From: an uncultured Bacteroidota bacterium | GTDB taxonomy: Bacteria; Bacteroidota; Bacteroidia; JABEUT01 | Assembly: GCA_903916255.1 (NCBI GenBank) | Contig: CAIWVW010000021.1 | Coordinates: forward strand, 1 to 34,620 | Length of the DNA: 34,620 bases | Direction: 5' to 3' | In this document: positions 25,570 to 33,780 of the stretch, piece after piece | Position numbering within the stretch: the stretch's first letter is position 1 | Layout of the letters: every line of letters starts with the position of its first letter | Notes under the pieces: generated by a model | Told to the model about the DNA's origin: nothing | Database searches by the model: none | What the model saw: the letters and a program-made list of their open reading frames with translations, nothing else | Translations under genes and position numbers: made by a program

Positions 25570-26265
25570 TTATAAATTCAACTTGTTTAACATTACTTCA
25601 ATAGAAAGAGCTTTATATTCAGCGTCTCTTGAAATTAAAATAGAAGTATTGAAATATGCAGTAACTATTATGTCAATTATTTCATTTGCAAACCCAATAA
25701 GCTCCTCATATATAGACCATGTAAAATCAGTGTTGCCATCAAACATATCATTATGAGCAATAATTTTATCTCTAAATTTTTTTAAGCTTTGGTTCTTACT
25801 ATCAAGAGATTTCTCGGTATAGAGAGTTTTATAATAATAAGCTATTTCTTTAGGAAACTTTGATGCATCAGGGTCCTTTACCGATAAATAATATTGTTCC
25901 GGCACATTATAGTTTTTCAATAAATTAATTGTCATGTTTTGTGCCTCAATACTAGGAAGCATGCTAGATAAATCATCGAGTCTTTTTAGTAAATATGGAA
26001 TACATCTTGTCTTAGTGTTTTTGGATGTATCGTACATCCTGGCAATAGAAAGAATAGCTGCATCTTGTGCCAATTTATAGTAAATTGAAAAGAAATCAAT
26101 AATATTTTTATTCTGAGTTTTGTTTATATTTTCAGAATGGCCTCCTATAATCTTGTATATTGTATAATAGCATTCGGCATTATAAAAATCATAAGTAAGT
26201 CCATTAAGTAATATGCCTCTTAATTCCTCTAGGCTTGCATTTTCATGGATATCTCCTATTGACAT
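25570..26265 (-). CDS. HEPN-domain protein resembling AbiU2
   Basis: The 231-residue, mostly helical protein has the HEPN catalytic signature R165-D-K-I-I-A-H171 (R-x5-H) followed by NDMF. Earlier it has DAAILSIARMYDTSK, where AbiU2-type proteins carry a similar helix (A-x-x-L-x-x-x-R-L-Y-D). AbiU2/HEPN proteins are ribonuclease-like factors linked to phage abortive infection. The gene is clearly more A+T-rich than its neighbours and sits between two housekeeping genes. It lies 18 bases after the MurF-Alr stop and probably shares that transcript. No nucleotidyltransferase or other partner is adjacent. The family call is by motif and pattern. Confidence 0.7.
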   Translation of the reverse strand: MSIGDIHENASLEELRGILLNGLTYDFYNAECYYTIYKIIGGHSENINKTQNKNIIDFFSIYYKLAQDAAILSIARMYDTSKNTKTRCIPYLLKRLDDLSSMLPSIEAQNMTINLLKNYNVPEQYYLSVKDPDASKFPKEIAYYYKTLYTEKSLDSKNQSLKKFRDKIIAHNDMFDGNTDFTWSIYEELIGFANEIIDIIVTAYFNTSILISRDAEYKALSIEVMLNKLNL

Positions 26266-26283
26266 CTTTTAATTGATTATTCC

Positions 26284-28773
26284 TTACTCATGTATATACA
26301 CCCTCTTCACCCGTCCCGAAAGGCTTGTAAGGGTTTCGTAGGGTATGGTGTTCATGTCTTTGGCAACCTGTTGGAGAGAGGCTGCATCATCGAAAATCAA
26401 TACTTCATCGCCTTCTTTGGCGGCAATGCCTGTAATGTCGAGCATGCACATATCCATACAAACATCGCCAACTATCGGTGCGAGTTTGCCATGCACTTTC
26501 ATTTTTCCTTTTCCGTTGCCAAACTCCCGGCTGATGCCGTCGGCGTAACCTATTGCAACCGTTGCAATGGTGCTGTCCTTTTCCAAAACGCCACGTTGGT
26601 TATAACCTACGGTCTCCCCTTTTTTCAAATGCATAACTTGAGATATCACGCTTTTTAAGATTCCTGCATTTTCCAGTTTGCGTTGTTCGGCGGCATCATT
26701 ACCCACGCCATAGAGGCCGATTCCCAGCCTCACCATGTCAAACTGCGCTTGCGGGTAACGCGCTATTCCGGCGGAGTTTAATATGTGCCGCATAACGGGG
26801 TAAGGAAGCGCAGCCATTATTTTATCGCTCCACTTTGTAAACTTTTCTATTTGCTGAAGTGTGAAATCTTTATGCTTATCAGAGCCGCTGGCAGCCAAAT
26901 GCGAGAAGATGGACTTTACCGTCAATTGCGGTGTTTGCGCAAGCAGTGCAATTAACTCCTCCAGATTCTCTTCTGCAAAACCAAGGCGGTGCATACCTGT
27001 ATCTAGCTTAATATGTATGGGCAAGGGCACAAAATTTTGTGCCCCTACAGTGTGCTTAACCGCTTCAGTAGCCATTTTCAGTGTCCGGAAACTGTAGACT
27101 TCCGGCTCCATGCGGTATTTCAGGAAGAGGTCATAGCTGCCCGGTTCGGGATTCATCACCATAATGGGCAAAGAAATACCTGCATTGCGCAACTCCACAC
27201 CTTCATCGGGATAGGCCACAGCCAAATAATCTGCATGATGGAACTGCAGCATATTGGCAATTTCAAAACTCCCGCTGCCGTAAGAAAAGGCTTTTACCAT
27301 CGCCATTATTTTAGTGGATGGCTTTATTAAAGAGCGGTAATAAGCCAGGTTATGCGCAATAGCCGCAAGGTTTATCAGCATCACGGTCTCGTGGGCTTTT
27401 TCCTGCAACACATGGCTTATTTTTTCAAACTCGAAACTACGCGCGCCTTTCAATAAAATAGCTTCATCTTTGAAATTAAATTCATGGATATGCTTTAGAA
27501 AATCGGCAGTGCTTGCAAAAAAATGCTTTTCCAAGTCAAACAATCCCGCATTACGTGATATAGCTTCCCCAATGCCAATAAGCCTTGTCGGAGGCTTAGC
27601 TTTTAATGTTGCGGCAATTCTACCATATAATTCAATTTCGTCATTTCCGCTTTGGGTAATATCGGAAAGTATAATGGTCTTGTGTGAATGCTGTTCCTGC
27701 CGATGCAAAAAATTAAGCGCGACGGAAAGAGAATTTATATCAGAATTGTATGAATCATTAATGATTGTGCAGTTGTTCATTCCCTTTAGCATCTCCATGC
27801 GCATAGCCACGGGCTGCAATCCGTTCATTCGCTCGGCAATCACAGTATTTTCATAGCCTGAAAAAAGCATATAGGCCCAGCAATGCATGGCGTTTTCTAT
27901 GGAAGCATCATCGGTAAAAGGAATGGTAATGCTTATTTTGTTTCCGTTGAATTGCGCATCAATAGTAGTGTTTCCAACACCTTGGGCAATATTTGTAACA
28001 CGCAAATCAGCATCCATTTTGGCCGACCAGGTGAAAAACCGCAACCCCGCATACGCGGAATTATATTTCATGGCATGGTCAATATTTCTATAATCACGGC
28101 AGTAAATAAGCGTATCAACATGGCGGAAGAGTTCCATCTTTTCTTCTACTTTTTCCTGTGTATTTTCAAAATTAGCGCCGTGTGCTTCGCCAATATTGGT
28201 GAAGATTCCGATGGTTGGGGATATTATTTTTTCCAACTTTTCCATTTCGCCCGGCTGTGAAATACCTGCTTCAAAAATCCCCAACTCGTGTGTCCTATCC
28301 ATTTGCCAAACGGAGAGCGGCACACCCACTTGGGAATTATAACTCAAGGGGCTTTTTACCACATTTTTATCAGGAGACAATAATTGGTGCAACCATTCCT
28401 TTACAATTGTTTTTCCATTGCTTCCCGTTATGGCAATTACAGGAATATCAAATTGCTCCCTGTGAAAAGTTGTTAATTGTTGCAACGCTGAAAGGGTATC
28501 CTTTACTTTTATAAAAGAGGCATCTTTAAAATCATTCGCCTTGGCATAATCTGCATTCACCAAAAATATCCGTACCCCTTTTCCGTAAAGTTCTTTTATA
28601 AAACGGTGGCCGTCATTATTAGGGGTTTTTAATGCAACGAACATCACCCCTTCCGGTTCGGCGAGGGTGCGGCTGTCAATTAATAACTGTTTAACAAGCG
28701 AATCCTTCGCCGAAAGATTACCAGTTAATTCAGCGTTTAAAATAATTGCTATTTGTGAAACGGGATATGCCAT
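26284..28773 (-). CDS. murF-alr: Bifunctional MurF ligase-alanine racemase
   Basis: This fusion makes D-alanine and adds D-Ala-D-Ala to the UDP-MurNAc-tripeptide in cell-wall synthesis. From the ATG at 28773 it has 829 residues. The MurF half has G117-S-N-G-K-T122 for ATP and SPLSYNSQVGVPLSVW. The racemase half (about 465-829) has the PLP lysine K494 in MVKAFSYGSG, IHIKLDTGMHRLGF, and VGDVCMDM near the C-terminus. A longer frame starts at 28857 but runs through a heptamer array, and a -7 element lies at 28782-28789, so 28773 is preferred. A perfect 20-bp palindrome encodes part of residues 577-583 in the racemase half. This fusion is typical of Bacteroidota. Confidence 0.95.
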   Translation of the reverse strand: MAYPVSQIAIILNAELTGNLSAKDSLVKQLLIDSRTLAEPEGVMFVALKTPNNDGHRFIKELYGKGVRIFLVNADYAKANDFKDASFIKVKDTLSALQQLTTFHREQFDIPVIAITGSNGKTIVKEWLHQLLSPDKNVVKSPLSYNSQVGVPLSVWQMDRTHELGIFEAGISQPGEMEKLEKIISPTIGIFTNIGEAHGANFENTQEKVEEKMELFRHVDTLIYCRDYRNIDHAMKYNSAYAGLRFFTWSAKMDADLRVTNIAQGVGNTTIDAQFNGNKISITIPFTDDASIENAMHCWAYMLFSGYENTVIAERMNGLQPVAMRMEMLKGMNNCTIINDSYNSDINSLSVALNFLHRQEQHSHKTIILSDITQSGNDEIELYGRIAATLKAKPPTRLIGIGEAISRNAGLFDLEKHFFASTADFLKHIHEFNFKDEAILLKGARSFEFEKISHVLQEKAHETVMLINLAAIAHNLAYYRSLIKPSTKIMAMVKAFSYGSGSFEIANMLQFHHADYLAVAYPDEGVELRNAGISLPIMVMNPEPGSYDLFLKYRMEPEVYSFRTLKMATEAVKHTVGAQNFVPLPIHIKLDTGMHRLGFAEENLEELIALLAQTPQLTVKSIFSHLAASGSDKHKDFTLQQIEKFTKWSDKIMAALPYPVMRHILNSAGIARYPQAQFDMVRLGIGLYGVGNDAAEQRKLENAGILKSVISQVMHLKKGETVGYNQRGVLEKDSTIATVAIGYADGISREFGNGKGKMKVHGKLAPIVGDVCMDMCMLDITGIAAKEGDEVLIFDDAASLQQVAKDMNTIPYETLTSLSGRVKRVYIHE
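27025..27044. repeat. Perfect 20-bp palindrome within the racemase-coding part
   Basis: GGGCACAAAATTTTGTGCCC is its own complement and is read in frame as GAQNFVP, just before the conserved PIHIKLDTGMHRLGF. It resembles dispersed palindromic repeat cores that occur in intergenic DNA. Confidence 0.85.
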
Positions 28774-28781
28774 ACAAAGTT

Positions 28782-28789
28782 CAAAGTTA
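28782..28789 (-). promoter_or_regulatory. -7 element of murF-alr
   Basis: TAACTTTG on the minus strand matches TANNTTTG and ends 9 bases before the chosen start codon. The heptamer array begins 4 bases upstream, where a -33 element would normally lie. Confidence 0.55.
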
Positions 28790-28792
28790 CAT

Positions 28793-28869
28793 ATTAGTCG
28801 TAAGTCATAAGTCGTTAGCTGTAAGTTAATACGAATAAGCAACAGTTCATCGTTCATAGTTCATCGTTC
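28793..28869 (+). repeat. Eleven 7-bp degenerate repeats between divergent promoters
   Basis: Eleven consecutive 7-mers fill 77 bases. The first part follows GTAAGTC/ATAAGTC, and the last four units are ACAGTTC, ATCGTTC, ATAGTTC, ATCGTTC. The array fills the space between the opposing -7 elements of murF-alr and the radical SAM gene. Confidence 0.8.
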
Positions 28870-28876
28870 CTTTGCC

Positions 28877-28884
28877 TATCTTTG
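28877..28884 (+). promoter_or_regulatory. -7 element of the radical SAM gene
   Basis: TATCTTTG matches TANNTTTG and lies 47 bases before the ATG at 28932. The preceding heptamer array occupies the -33 position. Confidence 0.5.
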
Positions 28885-28931
28885 CCTTAATTTACCCCGC
28901 TTTGTCAGGAAAACTTACAGATAGTTTAAAT

Positions 28932-29924
28932 ATGGCCTCCAAACTCACCCCATATAAAATATGGAACGGCTGGAAGGTGCTGTACAGTTACCAGTTATCG
29001 CGGCTGACGGGTAAGCCTGCGCACATGGGGCTGCCAATAAGTATTTCGTTTGAACCCACTACTTCCTGCAATTTACGTTGCCCCCAATGCCCAAGCGGGT
29101 TGCGGGAATTCACCCGTAATACGGGTATGCTGAAAGACGATTTTTTCAAAGAAGTGATTGATGAATTTGCACCGCATTTGGCCTACCTTACATTTTACTT
29201 TCAGGGAGAACCGTATCTGAACCCGAAGTTTTTAGAAATGGTGAAGTATGCTTCATCCAAACGGATTTATACTGCAACCTCCACCAATGCGCATTACCTT
29301 ACACCGGAAGTCGCTAAAAGAACGGTAGAATCAGGCTTAGACAGATTGATTATTTCTATAGACGGAACCACGCAGGAAACATATTCTTCTTATAGAATTG
29401 GAGGCAAACTCGATAAGGTTTTAGAAGGTGCAAAAAATGTGGCGGAAGCAAAACAGAAACTGAAATCGCAAACACCGCATTTGATATTCCAGTTTTTGGT
29501 GGTAAAAGCGAATGAACACCAGATTCCGGAAATAAAAAAACTTGCGAAAGAAATAGGTATTGATGAAGTCCGCCTGAAAACAGTGCAGATTTATGATTAT
29601 GAAAATGGCAATGAATTAATACCGGAACAGCAGGAGTATTCCCGTTATAAGAAAGGCGCTGATGGTAAATATGCAATAAAAAATAAACTGCTAAACCATT
29701 GCTGGCGCATGTGGAACTCCTGCGTAATTACATGGGATGGAAACGTGGTGCCATGCTGTTTCGATAAGGATGCATCGCATCCAATGGGGTCTTTAAAAGA
29801 GCATTCTTTTAAAGAACTTTGGAACAATGAAAAGTACCGTAGTTTCCGCCACTCCTTATTACAATCGCGCAAGGAAATAGATATTTGCAAAAACTGTACA
29901 GAAGGCACCAAGGTGTGGGGCTAG
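28932..29924 (+). CDS. Radical SAM protein with SPASM domain
   Basis: From the ATG at 28932 the product has 330 residues; an upstream TTG at 28872 overlaps the promoter and is unlikely. The SAM-cleaving [4Fe-4S] cluster motif is C46-N-L-R-C50-P-Q-C53, following SFEPTTS. The barrel continues with YFQGEPYLNP and STNAHYL, and a SPASM-type C-terminal region has C-WRMWNSC, VVPCCFDKD and DICKNC for auxiliary clusters. This class modifies peptides, matures enzymes or acts on small molecules; no precursor peptide gene was found nearby, so the substrate is unknown. The gene ends before a bidirectional terminator. Confidence 0.92.
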   Translation: MASKLTPYKIWNGWKVLYSYQLSRLTGKPAHMGLPISISFEPTTSCNLRCPQCPSGLREFTRNTGMLKDDFFKEVIDEFAPHLAYLTFYFQGEPYLNPKFLEMVKYASSKRIYTATSTNAHYLTPEVAKRTVESGLDRLIISIDGTTQETYSSYRIGGKLDKVLEGAKNVAEAKQKLKSQTPHLIFQFLVVKANEHQIPEIKKLAKEIGIDEVRLKTVQIYDYENGNELIPEQQEYSRYKKGADGKYAIKNKLLNHCWRMWNSCVITWDGNVVPCCFDKDASHPMGSLKEHSFKELWNNEKYRSFRHSLLQSRKEIDICKNCTEGTKVWG

Positions 29925-29929
29925 ATGAA

Positions 29930-29964
29930 GTGAAAAGTAAAGAACAGATAGTGAAGAGTTAAAA
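29930..29964 (+). repeat. Five 7-bp degenerate repeats after the radical SAM gene
   Basis: The 7-mers GTGAAAA, GTAAAGA, ACAGATA, GTGAAGA and GTTAAAA follow the stop codon. The stretch 29927-29951 matches the inner right end of the S23 element (complement of 3520-3544) at 20 of 25 positions. Confidence 0.55.
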
Positions 29965-29966
29965 CT

Positions 29967-30002
29967 AAAAACCCTGTTTAGAATATTCTATACAGGGTTT
30001 TT
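29967..30002. terminator. Bidirectional intrinsic terminator
   Basis: AAAAACCCTGT (29967-29977) pairs with ACAGGGTTTTT (29992-30002), and the interior TAGAATATTCTA is itself a dyad. A- and T-tracts on both sides suit termination from both converging genes. Confidence 0.9.
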
Positions 30003-30020
30003 AAGTTTACTTATATTCTA

Positions 30021-33000
30021 TTATCTAATTAATTGTACAAAGCCTTCTTTTTTGTAGGTGACACTTTGGCAAGTACCTGTTACTATATAATAGTATACCC
30101 CGTCCGCAGCATTTGCTCCGCCTTTGGTTGTACCATCCCAAAATTCATTTGGATTAGTGGAGTTGTACATTTCCTTACCCCAACGGTCGAAAATAACAAG
30201 CGACCATCCGGTAATGTTTTCTGTTTTAATGTAGAAGACATTATCCAGGCCTAAAGAGCCCTTATTGTCCGGAGTAAACACATTCGGAATATTCAGGCTG
30301 AAACAAGGTATTTCAATTGTAATGGTTACCAATCTTTCCACCTGGCAGCCTAAACTGTCGGTTCCTGTTACGGTATAGGTTGTAGTAACAGTAGGTGTTA
30401 CCTGAACGGTGTCGCAACTTGGAGTTAAACAAATCAAACCGGTATCAGGAGCCCAGGAGTAGCTTCGCATTTTTGGTCCGCCGGCAACAATAGTTGTATC
30501 TTCTCCAATCAGAATGGTCTTATTACAGCAGGCGCTTAATGCTGGATTATCCGGTGTAACAACAGTTGTTTTGGTAGAATTACAGCCGTTGCTTACAGTA
30601 ACAGTATAGGTGGTTTTGGTAGACGGGTTAACTGTTATAGTATCGGTAGTAGCACCTCCGGGTTCCCATGTATATGTAAATGGGCCTTGTCCGGAACCTG
30701 TTGCTGTAAGCACCACATCATTCCCGGCGCAAGCCAGAGCAGGCGGGGTAATGTCGATACCCGGCGCAGTTCTTAAATCTACCGTATAGGTTGAACTGTC
30801 TTTACAACCAAGCGTGTTTGTGGCATATACGGTATAAGTAGTATTTGCAGTAATACCGGTTGTAGTAATAGTTGTCTTGGTGCTGCCATTGCTCCATAAG
30901 TAAGTAGTTGGGTTGCTGGAACTGCTGACAGTTAAAGTTGCAGGTTCACCTTTACATTCCCATTGAGGTCCGGTAATAACTGGTGCGGGTAATGGGTCTA
31001 TTTTAACTGTTATCAATTGTTTAACGCTATCGCATTTACCGTAAACTGTTGCGGTATAGGTAGTGTTTGCAGTAGGGTTAACTGTAATAGTGGATGTAGT
31101 GGCTCCTGTACTCCATTTGTAGCCGGTTACAACACCTCCTGCTCCCGTTACGGTTAGAACATCATTATCTCCGGGGCAAATAGAATCAAATTGCTGGTTA
31201 TAGGTAGCAGTAACTGCTTTTATCAGTTTAATAGTTACACTGACAGAGTCCTTGCAGGTTCCACCATGTTCATATAATTTAAACGTTGTATCGCTCACAA
31301 TTGTAATATTATGCACCGTAGAGTCCGTCGAAATTACTGACGTGGTAGAACCTTTGGTCCATAAATAATTGGTGCCGCCATGTCCAAACAGTGTTATTGT
31401 ATCGCCTTTACAAACACTGTCTTTTGATGCTAATGCTGTTGCATTTGGTGCAGGAACTACAACAATAGTAAAAGTAGTATCCTTAAAACATGTACCATTA
31501 TATGCTGCCAGTGTATAGGTTTTGGTTACTGTAGGTGCTGCCGGCAGGGAAGAAGTTGTATATGTATTATTCCATATATAAGTAGTTCCTCCGGATGCAA
31601 ATAAAGTATCAGGCGTACCGGGGCATATAGTATCCTTACCTCTTATTACAGGTGTTGGTACGGCATATATTGTGATTACCTGCGAGGCAACAGCACCACA
31701 ACCACCTCTGTTGTTTGCTGTTAAGGTAACTGTATAATTTCCGGGAGCCGTAAATACGTGTCCGGGGGCAATTAGTTTAGAACTGTCTTTTGTTCCCGAG
31801 GCGGGGTCGCCAAAGTTCCAGTCATACGTGGTTGCTCCGGCTGCACTGGGTGTGAAAAAAGTAGTATCACCAAAGCAAGTAGGGCTGGCAGTGAATGAAG
31901 GGTTGGTTACGTTTGTATCTACTATTATGGTATCATATACCGATGCGCCACAGCCATTCTTTAATATTTCATTTAACTTGGTTACATATATACCGGGATT
32001 TAAAAAAGTCCAGTAGACGGTGTCCTTGTTTGTATCGGATATATTATAGTTTCCTATATTATAAAAATCCCAGGAGAACCCATAGGCTGAATCAGAGGTG
32101 TTTACAAACATGGTACGCTGGCCGGCACAAACAGTATCAGCTTTGAATTTCGGATGCGGAGGGGGACCCGGAATTTTACCCACATGAATTGAAATGGTAT
32201 CTGCACAGGTAGCTCCGGTAACAGGAGTTGTAATAACGGTATACGTACCTGAATCTTTCACCCAAACAGTTTGCTGGTTTGTATCTGACAATATTGTATC
32301 GCCAACACCATGTATCCAGGCATAATAGGTAGCTCCCGGGGGAGCTGTAAGTGAAACGGAATCTTGTCCGCAAAAATTAGGGGAAGAAGTAATAAGCTGC
32401 AGAGGGGAGCAGGAGGCTGTTACATAGGCATATCCAAAGTGGCCGCCCAATGAACAATCTTGCACCTGAAAAAGAATAGTAATACACTGACCTACATAAG
32501 CTTTAAGAGGTACGTTTACAATAGTCCATGGTTTCCAATATACTGAATCGCTTTCTACAGGATACCATATACCTTTAAAGTGGAACTTTTCTCCGCTATC
32601 TGCACTTACAGCATACTGGCCGCAAATTGGAATTGTATCGCCGTTTTGGTCAAGAACCACAACGCTGAAGAATGGCTGCGCATAATAGGCATGGCCTGAT
32701 GGGTTTTCTAAAAATACGGAATACTGGTAGGTTAAACTGGATGTGGTAGGGGTAACATAAAAAGATTGGCTCAAGATAGCTGTTCCTTGCCCATTGCGGT
32801 TACTGTCACCCATCATAACTGAATAGGGAGCTGTAGCCCATGGAGAAACCTGCGACATGGAATAAGTGGAATAATTGCTCAGGAACCAATCGGTAGCGGA
32901 ACCGGCGGTAATGCGAAGCTGATAGTCATTGCCGGTATTAGGGTCGGGGCCGGCTGCTTTAACCTGCGGGCCTATGTATCCGCCCGTAACACCGGTAATG

Positions 33001-33533
33001 TTAAATGGTCCAATGTTATTATCCGGTGAACTGTTAACGCCATAATAACCATACCATCCATCAAAAGTACCATCGCCAAAGTTTGTATTATAGCAAGAGG
33101 AGAAACAACTGTCTGTTGTGGGCCTAAGCTTGGGCTCCACCTTATATTCCGATACTGAACTGGGGTATTCTTGTTCTATCTGCCTGAAATTATTGAAAAG
33201 TTGCGTTAAATAAGGCTTCTTGCTTTGCATGAATGCTTTCACATTATCAACTCCAATAGTGTTGGCATCGATTCTATTCAGGAAATCGATATGAATAGAA
33301 TCAATAGTGTGTTTGCAAAATCTGGTAAACACACCATATTCTTGTTTGGTGGCTCCAACATCCACCCGAACCTGTTCCATGGTGGATGACCAGAAGGATA
33401 ATATTTTCTCCAGTTGCTCCCCGGGGCCTGATTGGCCGGCAGGCCTAATGATTTGGGCCTGACCGGTACTACAAAATAAGGTGCTTGATGCCAGAATAAA
33501 ACTTGTGCAAACAGAGAGGATAGTTCTTTTCAT
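30021..33533 (-). CDS. Giant Ig/PKD-repeat surface protein with type B T9SS sorting domain
   Basis: The 1170-residue exported protein has a signal peptide ending near GQAQ (residue 27). A jelly-roll-like region (about 165-375, with GTAILSQSFYVTPTTSSLTYQYSVF) precedes PKD-like domains (around 470-625, including YDWNFGDPASG and HVFTAPGNYTVTLT). Several Ig-like repeats of about 80 residues follow, with the recurring pattern YxWSxGxTTxTITVxPxxNTTYTVTV. The end has the gliding-motility C-terminal domain: NVFTPDNKGSLGLDNVFYI, WSLVIFDRWGKEMYNS, WDGTTKGG and a basic final VQLIR. That end is the type B signal for secretion and surface attachment by the type IX system. A role in adhesion or surface structure is inference. 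Confidence 0.93.
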   Translation of the reverse strand: MKRTILSVCTSFILASSTLFCSTGQAQIIRPAGQSGPGEQLEKILSFWSSTMEQVRVDVGATKQEYGVFTRFCKHTIDSIHIDFLNRIDANTIGVDNVKAFMQSKKPYLTQLFNNFRQIEQEYPSSVSEYKVEPKLRPTTDSCFSSCYNTNFGDGTFDGWYGYYGVNSSPDNNIGPFNITGVTGGYIGPQVKAAGPDPNTGNDYQLRITAGSATDWFLSNYSTYSMSQVSPWATAPYSVMMGDSNRNGQGTAILSQSFYVTPTTSSLTYQYSVFLENPSGHAYYAQPFFSVVVLDQNGDTIPICGQYAVSADSGEKFHFKGIWYPVESDSVYWKPWTIVNVPLKAYVGQCITILFQVQDCSLGGHFGYAYVTASCSPLQLITSSPNFCGQDSVSLTAPPGATYYAWIHGVGDTILSDTNQQTVWVKDSGTYTVITTPVTGATCADTISIHVGKIPGPPPHPKFKADTVCAGQRTMFVNTSDSAYGFSWDFYNIGNYNISDTNKDTVYWTFLNPGIYVTKLNEILKNGCGASVYDTIIVDTNVTNPSFTASPTCFGDTTFFTPSAAGATTYDWNFGDPASGTKDSSKLIAPGHVFTAPGNYTVTLTANNRGGCGAVASQVITIYAVPTPVIRGKDTICPGTPDTLFASGGTTYIWNNTYTTSSLPAAPTVTKTYTLAAYNGTCFKDTTFTIVVVPAPNATALASKDSVCKGDTITLFGHGGTNYLWTKGSTTSVISTDSTVHNITIVSDTTFKLYEHGGTCKDSVSVTIKLIKAVTATYNQQFDSICPGDNDVLTVTGAGGVVTGYKWSTGATTSTITVNPTANTTYTATVYGKCDSVKQLITVKIDPLPAPVITGPQWECKGEPATLTVSSSSNPTTYLWSNGSTKTTITTTGITANTTYTVYATNTLGCKDSSTYTVDLRTAPGIDITPPALACAGNDVVLTATGSGQGPFTYTWEPGGATTDTITVNPSTKTTYTVTVSNGCNSTKTTVVTPDNPALSACCNKTILIGEDTTIVAGGPKMRSYSWAPDTGLICLTPSCDTVQVTPTVTTTYTVTGTDSLGCQVERLVTITIEIPCFSLNIPNVFTPDNKGSLGLDNVFYIKTENITGWSLVIFDRWGKEMYNSTNPNEFWDGTTKGGANAADGVYYYIVTGTCQSVTYKKEGFVQLIR

Positions 33534-33552
33534 TTTTTTGAAATTGAGGTTA

Positions 33553-33560
33553 CAAATGTA
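33553..33560 (-). promoter_or_regulatory. -7 element of the giant surface protein gene
   Basis: TACATTTG on the minus strand matches TANNTTTG, 20 bases before the start codon. Confidence 0.5.
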
Positions 33561-33726
33561 TTCTTTTGAGGTTATCCTAATATAAATAAAGGGCGTTTTT
33601 TTTAAATTAATTAAAAAAATACGGCTTTGTATATGCTAAAAGTCAGTTTTCTGCCTTTAATACTAATACGGAAGGTTTTCGCTACAGGTTGGGTAGCATG
33701 TAAAATAAATGCATAATTAACCAACA

Positions 33727-33749
33727 AATTACAGTAACTTACTGTAATT
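33727..33749. promoter_or_regulatory. Perfect 11-bp dyad between the dipeptidase and surface protein genes
   Basis: AATTACAGTAA (33727-33737) and TTACTGTAATT (33739-33749) are exact complements around one C. It could be a protein-binding dyad upstream of the surface gene or a weak hairpin 3' of the dipeptidase; no clear T-run follows. The rest of the 247-base gap shows nothing else. Confidence 0.45.
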
Positions 33750-33780
33750 CATTTGCTTATTGTAAATACCCGCTTGACCC

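Noticed and set aside
28793-28869. Possible CRISPR array
   Set aside because: Units are 7 bp and contiguous with no spacers, and no cas genes are present.
30300-32300. Repeated DNA that could be a tandem repeat element
   Set aside because: It is the degenerate coding sequence of Ig/PKD domains in the surface protein; similarity is at protein level.
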